Assembly: GCF_031846185.1 (NCBI RefSeq)
Contig: NZ_JAVRIF010000001.1
Span: 310,001 to 374,000 of the forward strand
DNA: 64,000 nucleotides
Direction: 5' to 3'
Source of the DNA: Thalassotalea_H castellviae
GTDB taxonomy: Bacteria > Pseudomonadota > Gammaproteobacteria > Enterobacterales > Alteromonadaceae
Shown: in pieces, positions 63,708-64,000 of the stretch
Layout: every line of letters begins with the position of its first letter
Position numbering within the stretch: the first letter of the stretch is position 1
Position numbers and translations under genes: made by a program
The notes under the pieces: generated by a model
The model's input: only the letters and a program-made list of their open reading frames with translations
Told to the model about the DNA's origin: nothing
The model's database searches: none

Positions 63708-63890
63708 GTTTTATACTCTTTTGTTCAAATTATTATTGTGAATTTTGAATAAGTAGTAGCAAAAGTCACTCCAAAAAACATAAGTTATTGATTAAAAATA
63801 ATTTTATTAAAAAAGTGTGTAATTCAACTAACACTTACTCTAATTTTTTCGCTAAAATATAGTTTTTTTAACGAAGATAAAGTTATCAAT

Positions 63891-64000
63891 ATGACCATCA
63901 ATGATGAGATTTTAGCCATTGCTAACCAGCTTGCGAACCAAGGTAAGAAACCGACAGTAGCACTAATAAAAACAAGACTTTCACAGCCCGTTCCTTTACC
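63891..64000 (+). CDS. N-terminus of an unidentified protein (runs off the window)
   Basis: An ATG at 63891 opens a frame that continues to the window end (36 full codons, MTINDEILAIANQLANQGKK then PTVALIKTRLSQP). The pattern suggests a helix-turn-helix-like N-terminus resembling KfrA-type or related DNA-binding proteins, but too little is visible to name it. Confidence 0.5.
   Translation, partial: MTINDEILAIANQLANQGKKPTVALIKTRLSQPVPL

Overview
The window is a 64 kb, AT-rich chromosomal segment of a marine gammaproteobacterium. The gene set (MotY, rhombosortase, a TIGR03503-like protein beside dnaQ, DUF3192 lipoprotein, paired DUF5916 outer-membrane proteins, many TonB-dependent receptors, a PL17 alginate lyase) and the low GC point to Alteromonadales, most likely a Colwellia/Thalassotalea-type organism. 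This assignment is inference from gene content; no marker was searched.

Layout. 1-10.3 kb: lipid and acyl metabolism (end of fadE, an acyltransferase, a TetR/aldehyde dehydrogenase pair, a DmdC-like acyl-CoA dehydrogenase) and a coupled TPP-enzyme/FAD-dehydrogenase pair divergent from a LuxR regulator. 10.3-11 kb: a tRNA-Asp array with four intact genes and two decayed copies. 11-14.5 kb: dnaQ, the TIGR03503-like gene and two membrane proteins. 14.6-19.7 kb: two tandem DUF5916 outer-membrane proteins. 19.8-30 kb: housekeeping and envelope genes (RDD protein, cysK, lipoprotein, ggt, DTW tRNA-modifying enzyme, rhombosortase, motY, rnt, SUKH-like protein, gltX). 30.3-31.1 kb: a tRNA-Val array with three intact genes and four copies that have lost the anticodon arm. 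31.1-32.4 kb: a CaiB-type CoA-transferase.

32.5-47.3 kb is the most interesting part. Two secreted serine hydrolases, an MFS transporter, a TPR-sulfotransferase, a TonB-dependent receptor, a nitrilase-type amidohydrolase and a MocR (GntR/aminotransferase) regulator with an extra C-terminal domain lie together. Four promoters here carry five pairs of a direct repeat (consensus CTGGNNCYAT), every pair spaced exactly 23 bp start to start, which marks these genes as a likely single MocR regulon. The arrangement suggests extracellular cleavage by the hydrolases, outer-membrane uptake by the receptor, inner-membrane transport by the MFS protein and C-N bond hydrolysis by the nitrilase. The substrate is unknown.

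47.6-53.7 kb: a PL17 oligoalginate lyase divergent from a large TonB-dependent receptor, with GntR/FadR-like palindromes between them. 53.9-56.3 kb: a class III aminotransferase divergent from a LysR regulator. 56.4-63.2 kb: the conserved block tRNA-Leu, secG, tpiA, glmM, folP, ftsH, rlmE, with yhbY divergent. The window ends with a DUF3192 lipoprotein and the start of an unidentified gene.
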